Position numbers and translations under genes: made by a program. Shown here in pieces: positions 7,148 through 13,495 of a DNA stretch of 13,495 nucleotides. Origin of the DNA: CAYNVS01 sp964400725 (GTDB lineage Bacteria; Myxococcota_A; SURF-8; CAYNVS01); assembly GCA_964400725.1 (NCBI GenBank), contig CAYNVS010000064.1, forward strand, positions 1-13,495, given 5' to 3'. Under the pieces are notes generated by a model. The model was not told the origin of the DNA. It searched no databases and worked only from the letters and a program-made list of their open reading frames with translations. The stretch's first letter is position 1; each line of letters opens with the position of its first letter.

Positions 7148-7520
7148 TCCGTTCCTTTTCGTCCTTGCCCGAAGCCGCAGGTTCGGCTTCCTCCGCAGCA
7201 TCTTTCTCGCGAAGTTCCATTTCCTCTTCAATAAACTTGGCGAGCGTTTCCACGGCGCGCCGGTTTTCAAGCAGTTCGGCGAAATGATTGTAATCTTTCT
7301 TATTTAAAACCATTGTCGCAAACGGCTCGAAGAAATGCAGCGAACTGGCTCCGATAAAGTTAAGAGGCGCGAGCGTTTGCACGAACATCAACGCCGGTTC
7401 GCCCATCTGCTTATCGACGATAAATTTGGCGATGCGCTTGAGAATGTCCGCGTCGGTCGCCGTCAGGCAGACGTCCGCTCCAAGCGCGAAGGCTTGCGAA
7501 AAAAACTTTTTCAATTTCAT
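7131..7520 (-). CDS. small conserved-looking hypothetical protein upstream of the DUF6754-like gene
   Basis: This is a 129-residue protein. Residues 1-100 are mostly helical, with GEPALMFVQTLAPLNFIGAS (about 40-59) and HFFEPFA (62-68); the tail from about residue 98 is very charged (Glu/Lys/Asp/Asn). I recall small proteins with a G-E-P-A-L-x-F-x-x-x-x-x-P-L-N-F segment in several diderm phyla but know no function. There is no signal peptide or long membrane helix; the hydrophobic middle could lie against a membrane. The start is well supported by AAGAGG at 7532-7527, six bases before ATG, and by an extended -10 promoter further upstream. Its end overlaps the start of the DUF6754-like gene by 17 bases, so it is the first gene of that operon and its product probably works with that protein. 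Confidence 0.75.
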   Translation of the reverse strand: MKLKKFFSQAFALGADVCLTATDADILKRIAKFIVDKQMGEPALMFVQTLAPLNFIGASSLHFFEPFATMVLNKKDYNHFAELLENRRAVETLAKFIEEEMELREKDAAEEAEPAASGKDEKERNENET

Positions 7521-7550
7521 TTTTAGCCTCTTAGGTATTTTAACGGGTAG

Positions 7551-7578
7551 ATTATAGCAAAGACCCTTTTTTGCGCAA
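7551..7578 (-). promoter_or_regulatory. extended -10 promoter of the DUF6754-like operon
   Basis: On the minus strand a perfect TATAAT (7556-7551) is preceded by TGC, forming an extended -10 element. A weak -35, TTGCGC (7578-7573), lies 16 bases upstream. Transcription would start near 7544, giving a leader of about 24 bases that contains the AAGAGG ribosome site. Confidence 0.6.
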
Positions 7579-7593
7579 AATTTATTCGTATAT

Positions 7594-7615
7594 GTAAAGC
7601 TATTTGCGGCTTTAC
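7594..7615. other. hairpin in the divergent intergenic region
   Basis: GTAAAGC (7594-7600) and GCTTTAC (7609-7615) form a perfect 7-base stem with an 8-base loop, followed on the plus strand by TTTTA. It sits between the divergent start regions of the DUF6754-like operon and PSP1. It lies upstream of both predicted transcription starts, so it could be a protein-binding inverted repeat rather than a terminator. The rest of 7521-7698 holds only promoter-like AT-rich sequence. Confidence 0.3.
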
Positions 7616-7645
7616 TTTTATCGCAAAGCGCTTACAATGTTTTTT

Positions 7646-7673
7646 TTGAATTGAGTCTATTATATATTGTATT
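7646..7673 (+). promoter_or_regulatory. possible promoter of the PSP1-metG unit
   Basis: TTGAAT (7646-7651) and TGTATT (7668-7673) are spaced by 16 bases in an AT-rich tract, with four or more matches each to the sigma-70 hexamers. The start would be near 7680, giving a short leader that contains CGGAG ahead of ATG 7699. Several overlapping TATA-like choices exist, so the exact hexamers are uncertain. Confidence 0.35.
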
Positions 7674-7698
7674 AGCATAATTGCATCGGAGCGAATAA

Positions 7699-9333
7699 AT
7701 GCCGAATGTTGTAGGAGTCAGGTTTCACCCTGCGTCGAAGATTTATTTTTTCGACTCGCACAGGTTCAGCCTGAAAATATACGAGCGCGTCGTTGTCGGC
7801 GTCGAAGGCGGTCAGGCAATAGCGACGGTTGTAATCGATCCGCGCGAAGTCGATTCATGGCCGGATGATTTGCGCAAGGTAATACGCAAAGCCGAAGAGG
7901 CCGACATTGCGGCGCAGGCCGAGTTTGAAGTCAAAGCCAAGGAAGCCGCGGCTTTGTGCAAAGATAAAATTCGAGAGCTCAATCTCGACATGAAACTGGT
8001 TGACGTCGAATATATACTTTCCGGCAACAAGGCGTTCTTTTATTTTACGTCCGAGGGGCGGGTTGATTTCCGTCAACTTGTGAAGGATTTGGCCGGCGCG
8101 CTGAAAATACGCGTGGAAATGCGACAAATCGGCATTCGCGACGAATCCAAAATGATAGGCGGAATTGCGGTTTGCGGCAGAAGACTGTGCTGTTCGTCGT
8201 GGCTTGATAAATTCGGCCAGCTTTCAATCAAAATGGCGAAAGAGCAAAACATGTCGCTTTCGCCGGAAAAAGTATCCGGCCTTTGCGGCAGACTTTTGTG
8301 TTGTCTGGCTCACGAGGACGGCTTATACAAAGAAATTCTCGACAAACTGCCGAAAGTCGGCAAGCGCGCAAAAACGCCGCACGGCGAATGCAAAGTCAAC
8401 GACGTAAATATATTCAAGAATTACATATCGTTTTACCACCCGGACGAAGGGCCGCTAAGCTACGACATTACCGCTTATAAGCGGTGGCTGGCGGGCGAGG
8501 AAATCTCGAAGGAAGACGTAATTTACAAACCGGTCGAAGTCGTCGCGCCGCACCAACAGGCCAAGGACGCCGTAGCAAACCTCGAAAAAGAGCTGGAAAT
8601 AAGGCGAGGAGAGCGCAGAAACGACGATCGCGAAGGTTCGGAAGAAAAATCCGATAGAGGAAGAAGGCAGAATAGGGGAGACAGGCGCTCCGAACGAGAT
8701 CGTCAACCCGAGAGGGCCGAAGGCGGCGAAAAAAGCGACAGAGGCGCAAACGGAGACCGCAGACCCGACAATCGCGAACGCAGGGAAAGAGACAATCGCG
8801 ACAGACCGCCGCGCGACAACAGAGACCGTCCGACGCGGGAAAACCGGGAAGGCGGCGATAAAAGAGACAATAGAGAGGGCAGGGGAGGAACGGAAAATCG
8901 CGACAGACGCGATAACCGCGAGGGCGCAGAAAGAAGAGACAACAGAGACAACCGCGGCGGCGGCGATCCGAACAAAAGACATCCGCAGGGTCAAGGCGCG
9001 CCCGGCGACCGCAACCGAGATCAGCGTCCGCAACAAAGAAGACCCGAACGGGAAGGGGAGCAGCGAGCCGACTCTATGCAGCCCCCGCCGCAGACAGAGA
9101 ACGACGGCGGCGAGAACGGGACCGAAGGCGAAGGCTTGGGGCGGCAAGGCGGGCAGAATCAGCGGAATAACCGGCGCGACTTCGATAATAGACGCCGCGG
9201 CAGCAATAACGACCGCAGAGGCAATAGGCGTCATCACGGCCACAATAAAGGCGGCGCAGGGCAGCGCGGAGGCGACTCGAACCAACCGACAGACCGCGGC
9301 GATCCGAATGAAGGCTCAAGAAACGATAACTAA
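7699..9333 (+). CDS. PSP1-domain protein (RicT/YaaT-like) with long Arg/Asp/Asn/Gly-rich tail
   Basis: This 544-residue protein is about 300 residues of PSP1-type protein plus about 235 residues of tail. The folded part begins MPNVVGVRFHPASKIYFF. It contains the diagnostic cysteine clusters CGRRLCC (Cys159, 164, 165) and CGRLLCC (Cys196, 201, 202). In Bacillus RicT (YaaT) similar cysteines take part in Fe-S cluster binding within the RicA-RicF-RicT complex that influences RNase Y and RNA processing. From about residue 309 the tail is low-complexity, with repeats such as R-D-N-R, N-R-D-R and G-G, similar to disordered RNA-binding tails. A C-terminal extension on PSP1 proteins is known to me only as variable sequence. 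The start is supported by CGGAG (7687-7691), seven bases before ATG. metG follows after 36 bp, a pairing also seen in Firmicutes-type gene orders. A cytoplasmic role in RNA metabolism is inferred. Confidence 0.85.
   Translation: MPNVVGVRFHPASKIYFFDSHRFSLKIYERVVVGVEGGQAIATVVIDPREVDSWPDDLRKVIRKAEEADIAAQAEFEVKAKEAAALCKDKIRELNLDMKLVDVEYILSGNKAFFYFTSEGRVDFRQLVKDLAGALKIRVEMRQIGIRDESKMIGGIAVCGRRLCCSSWLDKFGQLSIKMAKEQNMSLSPEKVSGLCGRLLCCLAHEDGLYKEILDKLPKVGKRAKTPHGECKVNDVNIFKNYISFYHPDEGPLSYDITAYKRWLAGEEISKEDVIYKPVEVVAPHQQAKDAVANLEKELEIRRGERRNDDREGSEEKSDRGRRQNRGDRRSERDRQPERAEGGEKSDRGANGDRRPDNRERRERDNRDRPPRDNRDRPTRENREGGDKRDNREGRGGTENRDRRDNREGAERRDNRDNRGGGDPNKRHPQGQGAPGDRNRDQRPQQRRPEREGEQRADSMQPPPQTENDGGENGTEGEGLGRQGGQNQRNNRRDFDNRRRGSNNDRRGNRRHHGHNKGGAGQRGGDSNQPTDRGDPNEGSRNDN
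8626..9330 (+). repeat. low-complexity coding repeat (Arg/Asp/Asn/Gly-rich tail of the PSP1 protein)
   Basis: Imperfect short-period units encode R-D-N-R, R-D-R, N-R-E and G-G-x combinations over about 235 codons. The charges are mixed, with Arg and Asp/Glu both frequent, as in intrinsically disordered RNA-binding tails. The GC-rich purine-biased repeats also create long, meaningless open frames on the opposite strand. Confidence 0.8.
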
Positions 9334-9369
9334 TTATTTGTAATTAAATCAACGCCGAAAGGTATCAAG

Positions 9370-11418
9370 ATGTCTAAAAAATCATTTTATATAACAACTC
9401 CGATATATTACGTAAACGCGGCTCCGCACATAGGGCACGCCTACACAACAATCGCCGCGGACGTAGCCGCCCGTTATCACAGACAAAAGAACGACCCGAC
9501 ATACTTTTTAACCGGAACCGACGAGCACGGCATTAAAATTTTGCAAGCCGCGACCGACGTAGGGAAAAGCCCTAAGGAATTCGTGGACGGCATCGTTCCG
9601 GCATTTATAGAAATGAGCGAAAAGTTGAACTGTACGAACGATCATTTCGTCCGCACCACCGACGACTATCACGAGAAAACGGTGCAGAACGTTTACGCTA
9701 AACTCAAGGCCAACGGCGACATTTACGCGGGCGAATACGAAGGATACTATCACACGGCCGACGAGCGTTTCATCACCGAAACCGAGTGGGACGAAATTAA
9801 AAACAGCGCCGAGGCGAAGTATATCAAGCGCGTCAAAGAGCGCAATTACTTCTTCAAACTCTCGAAGTATGAGCAAAAACTTCTCGATTACATTGAACAA
9901 AATCCCGATTTCATTCAGCCGGACTACCGCCGCAACGAAGTGATAGGTTACATAAAAAAAGGGTTGAAAGATTTGTCGGTTACTCGCACGTCGTTCAACT
10001 GGGGCATACCCGTTCCCGACGACCCGGAGCACGTTATTTACGTTTGGATAGACGCGTTGACCAACTACATTTCGGCGCTCGGCTACTCGCTGGAGGACGA
10101 CTCGCTCTTTAAAAAATTCTGGCCGGCGAACTACCACCTCATCGGCAAAGACATACTCGTCTTCCACGCTATTTACTGGCCTGCTATGCTGATGAGCCTC
10201 AGTTTGCCGCTGCCGAAAACGATTTACGCACACGGTTGGTGGACGGCCAACGGAGCGAAAATCAGCAAACGCGCGGGCAACGTAATAAATCCTTACGACA
10301 TAATCGACAAATACGGCCTCGATCCGTTCAGGTTCTTTTTATTCAAAGAAAACGTATTTGGCCGCGACGGCGATTTCAGCGAACCCGCTCTTATAATGCG
10401 CTTCAACAGCGAACTTGTAAACGACCTGAGCAATCTGCTTAACCGCACGATTTCAATGACGAAAAAATATATTGGAAACGTCGTTCCAAGCAAACTCGAA
10501 AACCCGCCGGAAACTGAAATTCAGGATAAAACCGCCTCCGTGTTGGCGGAATATCACAAACGGATGGAGCGTTTGGAGTTCCGAGAGGCGCTTTGCGCAA
10601 TCTTCGAGCTGACCGACGCGGGCAACAAATACGTCGATACTAAGGCTCCGTGGACGCTTATGAAAGAAGGACGGATGGACGAGTTGAACCACGTCCTTTA
10701 TTCGCTGCTTGAATCCCTGAGAGTCGTTTCGATTATGCTTAATTCGTTCATGCCCGAAACGGCGAGGCGCATTCAAGCGCAGCTCGGCGTCGTTAATTTC
10801 GACGTTTCTTTCTCGGCGACTGAAAAGTGGGGCGGGCTGATCTCCGGCTCCGCGCTTGGCGAAACGAAACATCTGTTCAGCCGCATTCCGCAAGAAGTTT
10901 ACGACGAAGCGGTAAAGCGGCAGAAGGAAATTCTCGACCGCATTGCGGCGCTGGAAAAGGAAGAATTGGAAAAAATGCAAAACCAAAACAAGAGCGAAAA
11001 CGCTCCGGCTGAAACCGTGGCCGAGGCCAAACCGGCGGAAGACGCCGCGCATGCGCCAGAAGGCAGACCCGAAACAAAAGAAGAGATAGATTACGATTTA
11101 TTTTCAAAAGTCGATTTGCGGCTGGCTAAGGTTATTGCCGCCGAGAAAGTTCCAAAAGCTGATAAATTACTAAAACTTACGGTTGACGCTGGAGACGGCG
11201 AGCCGCGCACAATCGTAGCTGGAATCGCGGCGGTTTATACGCCCGAACAGATGGTCGGACGCAGAATAGTCGTTGTCGCAAATCTTAAGCCGCGCAAACT
11301 CAAAGGAATTGAAAGCAAAGGAATGCTGCTGGCCGCGTCCGATCATTCGACCGGCAAGCTGGCGGTCGTAACTCTTAAAGACGGCGAAGACATGCCGGCC
11401 GGAACGAAAGTCAGCTGA
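9370..11418 (+). CDS. metG: methionyl-tRNA synthetase with C-terminal tRNA-binding domain
   Basis: This 682-residue enzyme charges tRNA-Met with methionine in the cytoplasm. It opens with FYITTPIYYVNAAPHIGHAY; the class I HIGH motif is at 20-23. The KMSKS counterpart is KISKR at 297-301 (G-A-K-I-S-K-R-A-G-N). The connective region after E-Y-E-G-Y-Y-H-T-A-D-E-R lacks the zinc-knuckle cysteines found in many MetG proteins. An Ala/Pro/Glu-rich linker (about 535-570) leads to an EMAP/Trbp111-type tRNA-binding domain (about 572-682; F-S-K-V-D-L-R-L-A-K-V, then N-L-K-P-R-K-L-K-G-I-E-S-K-G-M). That domain normally supports dimerisation and tRNA binding. AAAGG lies nine bases before ATG. The gene is 36 bp behind PSP1 and the O-methyltransferase starts 36 bp after it, so the three are probably co-transcribed. 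Confidence 0.97.
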   Translation: MSKKSFYITTPIYYVNAAPHIGHAYTTIAADVAARYHRQKNDPTYFLTGTDEHGIKILQAATDVGKSPKEFVDGIVPAFIEMSEKLNCTNDHFVRTTDDYHEKTVQNVYAKLKANGDIYAGEYEGYYHTADERFITETEWDEIKNSAEAKYIKRVKERNYFFKLSKYEQKLLDYIEQNPDFIQPDYRRNEVIGYIKKGLKDLSVTRTSFNWGIPVPDDPEHVIYVWIDALTNYISALGYSLEDDSLFKKFWPANYHLIGKDILVFHAIYWPAMLMSLSLPLPKTIYAHGWWTANGAKISKRAGNVINPYDIIDKYGLDPFRFFLFKENVFGRDGDFSEPALIMRFNSELVNDLSNLLNRTISMTKKYIGNVVPSKLENPPETEIQDKTASVLAEYHKRMERLEFREALCAIFELTDAGNKYVDTKAPWTLMKEGRMDELNHVLYSLLESLRVVSIMLNSFMPETARRIQAQLGVVNFDVSFSATEKWGGLISGSALGETKHLFSRIPQEVYDEAVKRQKEILDRIAALEKEELEKMQNQNKSENAPAETVAEAKPAEDAAHAPEGRPETKEEIDYDLFSKVDLRLAKVIAAEKVPKADKLLKLTVDAGDGEPRTIVAGIAAVYTPEQMVGRRIVVVANLKPRKLKGIESKGMLLAASDHSTGKLAVVTLKDGEDMPAGTKVS

Positions 11419-11454
11419 AAATATAAATGTATTATCAGGGAAAGGTCGGAGACG

Positions 11455-12438
11455 ATGGACAAAGCGATTGAAAAAATGCTTGAGACCGCCTCGTCCTTTA
11501 AGGACGCGAGGATTTTTCTTTCGGGCGTGGAATTGAACGTATTTACCGCTATTGGCGAGGGCAAATCGTCGGTTGAGGTTGCGTGGAAACTGGGACTGGA
11601 CGAACGGGGAACTGAAACGCTGCTGAACGCGCTCGTCGCAATCGGTTTTTTAAAAAAGAACGGCGCGAATTATCTTAATACCGAAATTACGAAAACATAC
11701 TTGGACGACAACTCGCCGCAGAGCTTGCGCAAGGCGTTTCTGCATTACGTCAATATGTGGAACCGTTGGAACGCGTTGAGCGAATGCGTTAAAACGGGCA
11801 AATTCGTCGTTCCCGCCGATTTTAACTCCAACGATGAAATCAAGACTGAAGCGTTTATAGCCGCTATGCACCTTAATTCGTCGTTTGCGATTCAAGATAT
11901 TCTTGAAACTCTCGACTTAGACGGAGTTAAAAAACTTCTCGACGTCGGCGGCGGCTCCGGCGCTTACAGCATCGCTTTTGCAAAGCATAATCCTCAGCTT
12001 CGCGCCGAAATTTTAGACTTGGAAGCGGTTTGTAAAATCGCCGACCGGCACATTGAACAAGCCGGATTAAAAGACCGCGTTAAAACCGTGGTCGGAAATT
12101 ACCATACCGCCGATTACGGCTCCGGTTTCGATATGGTTTTCATGTCTTCGATTCTTCATATCAACAGCCCGGATGAAAATCTCGCCATTTTAAGAAAGTC
12201 TTACGACTGCTTGAACGTCGGCGGCAAGGTCGTAATAAAAGACAACATTCTTGACGCCGATAAAACTTCGCCGAAGAACGCGGCGCTTTTCAGCGTCAAC
12301 ATGCTCGTCGCGACAAACGGCGGTTCGTCGTATTCGGAAACGGATATGCGCAACTGGTTGACGGCGGCAGGTTTTAAGGACGCGATGCGAATACCGCTCA
12401 AAGCCGGAATAAGGGAACTTATAATCGCTAAAAAATAA
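11455..12438 (+). CDS. SAM-dependent O-methyltransferase, acetylserotonin/caffeate OMT-like family
   Basis: This 327-residue protein has the two-part layout of the family-2 O-methyltransferases. An N-terminal winged-helix dimerisation domain (about 14-95; FKDARIFLSGVELNVFTAIG, then the recognition-helix-like S-V-E-V-A-W-K-L-G-L-D-E-R-G-T-E-T-L-L-N-A-L) is followed by a Rossmann methyltransferase domain. Motif I is LLDVGGGSG at 161-169, the acidic ribose-contacting residue follows in E-I-L-D-L-E, and MSSILH with His235 occupies the place of the usual catalytic His. The normal length of the family is 330-370 residues, so it looks complete. The substrate is unknown; relatives methylate phenolic or polyketide hydroxyls and other metabolites. 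A ribosome site (AAAGG or GGAG) precedes ATG 11455. Position behind metG suggests co-transcription but no functional link. No terminator is obvious in the 109 bases before the convergent methyltransferase gene. Confidence 0.85.
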   Translation: MDKAIEKMLETASSFKDARIFLSGVELNVFTAIGEGKSSVEVAWKLGLDERGTETLLNALVAIGFLKKNGANYLNTEITKTYLDDNSPQSLRKAFLHYVNMWNRWNALSECVKTGKFVVPADFNSNDEIKTEAFIAAMHLNSSFAIQDILETLDLDGVKKLLDVGGGSGAYSIAFAKHNPQLRAEILDLEAVCKIADRHIEQAGLKDRVKTVVGNYHTADYGSGFDMVFMSSILHINSPDENLAILRKSYDCLNVGGKVVIKDNILDADKTSPKNAALFSVNMLVATNGGSSYSETDMRNWLTAAGFKDAMRIPLKAGIRELIIAKK

Positions 12439-12547
12439 AGGATGGACAATATTTTGCGCGGTGCATAAAAAGCTGTCGTTGTTTGTACAGATTTAACGTC
12501 CTGAAATTTATATTATGTCAAATAGACTCAACTTCGAAACGCGAAAC

Positions 12548-13222
12548 TCAATCCTTATATCCGACGTAAACGATGTCGCCGCCATAAACGTCGCATTTGT
12601 AATTCGGCATGTTCATCGCGTTAATCAAAATTTCCTTTTGCGGAAAATAGTTTAAATGAAGGTCGAGCGAATAAAAATAATACCGCTGCTTAGGCACAAC
12701 CACAATTAGCATTTTTTTTGCGACCCGCTTCAGCTCGCTTATTGCGGGCTGCATCGAAACCAGATGCTCAAGCGTGTGGCTGCATGTTACTACGTCGATT
12801 GTAGAGTCGCCGAAAGGCAGCGCGTAGATGTTGGCCTGAACGTAACGCGAATGCGGATACGAAACCGTCTCCGAACTCATAATATCGCAGCCGATAGTTT
12901 CAAGCCGCGTATTATTTGATACTAACTTCAACCAATGGCCGCGGCCGCAGCCGACGTCAAGCAGAGTTTTGTTGTCTGTCGAAACGCTTTTGACCAAACC
13001 AAGCATGTATTCGAGAGATTTTGCGTCCATATCCGTTTCGCGGTCATGCGCCACGCTCTCGACTCCTCGGTAAAAGTTTTCGTATTCCTCGCCCGACATG
13101 TAATAAACGTCGCGTTTGAAGGAAAGTAGTTTTGGGATGTCCTTGCCTTTGAACCAAATAAAGTAAAACGGATACATGAACAACCTTGAATCTCTGATGA
13201 AAGGCGGGATGCAATAATCCAT
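12548..13222 (-). CDS. class I SAM-dependent methyltransferase, start uncertain
   Basis: From ATG 13222 the product has 224 residues. Motif I is LLDVGCGRG (87-95), the acidic ribose-contacting residue is likely Asp113 in IGCDIMS, and the acceptor-side motif reads ALPFGDSTIDVVTCSHTLEHL over 134-154. It is of the Methyltransf_11/25 type and cytoplasmic; substrate unknown. The N-terminal part (MDYCIPPFIRDSRLFMYPFY, then FKRDVYYMSGEEY) resembles a family, often found in cell-surface glycan loci, whose conserved N-terminus begins before this Met. Consistent with that, the same frame upstream reads NPRSVTDVIRYV directly into Met-Asp-Tyr, but has no ATG, GTG or TTG back to a TGA at 13297-13295. No good Shine-Dalgarno precedes ATG 13222, whereas GGGAGG lies at 13269-13264. 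The start is therefore probably wrong or the gene is frameshifted. The methyltransferase call is sure; the start is not. Confidence 0.82.
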   Translation of the reverse strand: MDYCIPPFIRDSRLFMYPFYFIWFKGKDIPKLLSFKRDVYYMSGEEYENFYRGVESVAHDRETDMDAKSLEYMLGLVKSVSTDNKTLLDVGCGRGHWLKLVSNNTRLETIGCDIMSSETVSYPHSRYVQANIYALPFGDSTIDVVTCSHTLEHLVSMQPAISELKRVAKKMLIVVVPKQRYYFYSLDLHLNYFPQKEILINAMNMPNYKCDVYGGDIVYVGYKD

Positions 13223-13449
13223 AACATAACGGATAACGTCGGTAACCGACCTTGGATTTCTATCCTCCCTTCTTCTCCTTTTGGTTTTTTGGGCTCATTA
13301 CTTTCGGAAATCGTTTGAAAATGTTTTATTGGTTGCGGACCTCCGTCGGCCTTGGGGCGTTTTTCCTTTTGGTTTTTCCCCAATTGAATATTCTCACCGC
13401 TTTATTAAGAGGACCTCCGCTTGGATCCATCGTATGGCGGGAGACATTA
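13223..13449. other. divergent intergenic region with repeats and a possible frameshifted N-terminus
   Basis: These 227 bases separate the minus-strand methyltransferase from the divergent gene at 13450. They hold the in-frame coding-like extension of the methyltransferase (13223-13294) and a minus-strand mini-ORF from ATG 13298 to TAG 13260 (MSPKNQKEKKGG). They also hold a TTGGGG/CCCCAA stem (13352-13357 with 13378-13383), two copies of GGACCTCCG (13337-13345 and 13410-13418), and the direct repeat listed separately. No convincing promoter hexamers were found for either gene. Confidence 0.5.
13276..13377. repeat. 14-base direct repeat, two copies
   Basis: TCCTTTTGGTTTTT occurs at 13276-13289 and 13364-13377, 88 bases apart. 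On the minus strand each copy lies in a purine-rich stretch that can encode K-N-Q-K-E-K, though in different frames. One copy includes the A6 tract discussed for the methyltransferase start. Confidence 0.6.
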
Positions 13450-13495
13450 ATGTCTAAAAAGGCGATAGCAAACCAAATTAATGACGAGAAAAACC
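13450..13495 (+). CDS. start of an unidentified gene, 3'-truncated by the window edge
   Basis: ATG at 13450 is preceded by GGCGGGAG with about six bases of spacing, a good ribosome site. Fifteen codons are visible (MSKKAIANQINDEKN) before the window ends, still open. The short Lys/Asn-rich N-terminus does not identify a family. It is transcribed divergently from the methyltransferase. The start call rests on the Shine-Dalgarno and the open frame only. Confidence 0.5.
   Translation, partial: MSKKAIANQINDEKN

Noticed and set aside
7148..7270. N-terminal extension of the DUF6754-like frame
   Set aside because: The 41 extra residues are Arg/Lys-rich shadow of the upstream gene. A signal peptide and a Shine-Dalgarno place the start at 7147.
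8455..9285. 276-residue open frame on the minus strand opposite the PSP1 tail
   Set aside because: It is the antisense of the GC-rich Arg/Asp/Asn repeats, which give stop-free Val/Ala/Ser-rich frames. There is no ribosome site, and the plus-strand frame has clear domain homology.
9508..10233. 241-residue minus-strand frame inside metG
   Set aside because: It is antisense to the catalytic domain of a certain metG gene; the translation shows no recognisable motif.
12439..12547. Search for a terminator between the convergent O-methyltransferase and methyltransferase genes
   Set aside because: Only a 4-base CTGT/ACAG pairing was found, too weak to call.
12928..13383. 151-residue minus-strand frame from TTG 13383 overlapping the methyltransferase
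   Set aside because: Its second half is an out-of-frame reading of the methyltransferase. The first part (about 40 Lys/Glu-rich residues) lacks a good start, although it shares the K-N-Q-K-E-K repeat noted in the intergenic region.
13352..13383. TTGGGG/CCCCAA hairpin considered as a terminator
   Set aside because: It lies between two divergent start regions with no gene ending into it, and the loop is 20 bases, so a terminator role is unsupported.
1..13495. Search for CRISPR arrays, tRNA or rRNA genes, transposases, integrases and toxin-antitoxin pairs
   Set aside because: No regularly spaced direct repeats, cloverleaf-like sequence, transposase or integrase motifs, or toxin-antitoxin-type small gene pairs were recognised.

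Overview
The window reads as ordinary bacterial chromosome from a diderm (Gram-negative-type) organism. It encodes two lipoproteins with N-terminal lipobox signals, an exported thioredoxin/PEGA protein ending in an aromatic residue, and a membrane protein with a periplasmic fibronectin-like part. Genes are densely packed on both strands, often overlapping by a few bases. I cannot fix the phylum. A RicT/YaaT-like PSP1 protein directly upstream of metG, together with a DUF6754-like protein, would fit a deep-branching diderm such as an Elusimicrobiota- or Deltaproteobacteria-like bacterium, but this is a low-confidence guess.

Layout from left to right. Positions 3-1220 (+) are the 3' part of an FAD-dependent amine-oxidase/protoporphyrinogen-oxidase-like enzyme. 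Converging on it is a three-gene minus-strand unit at 3319-1227: a radical SAM/SPASM maturase, an 83-residue lipoprotein and a roughly 228-residue acidic lipoprotein with tandem G-x-x-x-P-Y-D repeats. Both lipoproteins share an unusual S-Y-x-A-x-Y-P motif ahead of the signal-peptide hydrophobic core. I judge this to be a radical-SAM/lipoprotein modification system and the most interesting part of the window. A second minus-strand operon (7520-3471) follows. It encodes a small conserved-looking protein, a DUF6754-like membrane protein and a thioredoxin-PEGA-coiled-coil protein. The genes overlap or abut and lie behind a recognisable extended -10 promoter.

On the plus strand, 7699-12438 carries PSP1 (RicT/YaaT-like, with a long Arg/Asp/Asn/Gly-rich disordered tail), metG (methionyl-tRNA synthetase with a C-terminal tRNA-binding domain) and a family-2-type O-methyltransferase, closely spaced and probably co-transcribed. 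A class I SAM methyltransferase lies on the minus strand at the right (13222-12548). Its conserved-looking N-terminus continues upstream of the first in-frame ATG without a normal start codon, and a one-base change in an A6 tract would restore a longer protein. A divergent plus-strand gene starts at 13450 and runs off the window.

No rRNA, tRNA, CRISPR array, transposase or integrase is visible. No gene-free stretch exceeds 300 bases; the longest are 13223-13449 and 7521-7698, and both hold divergent start regions.
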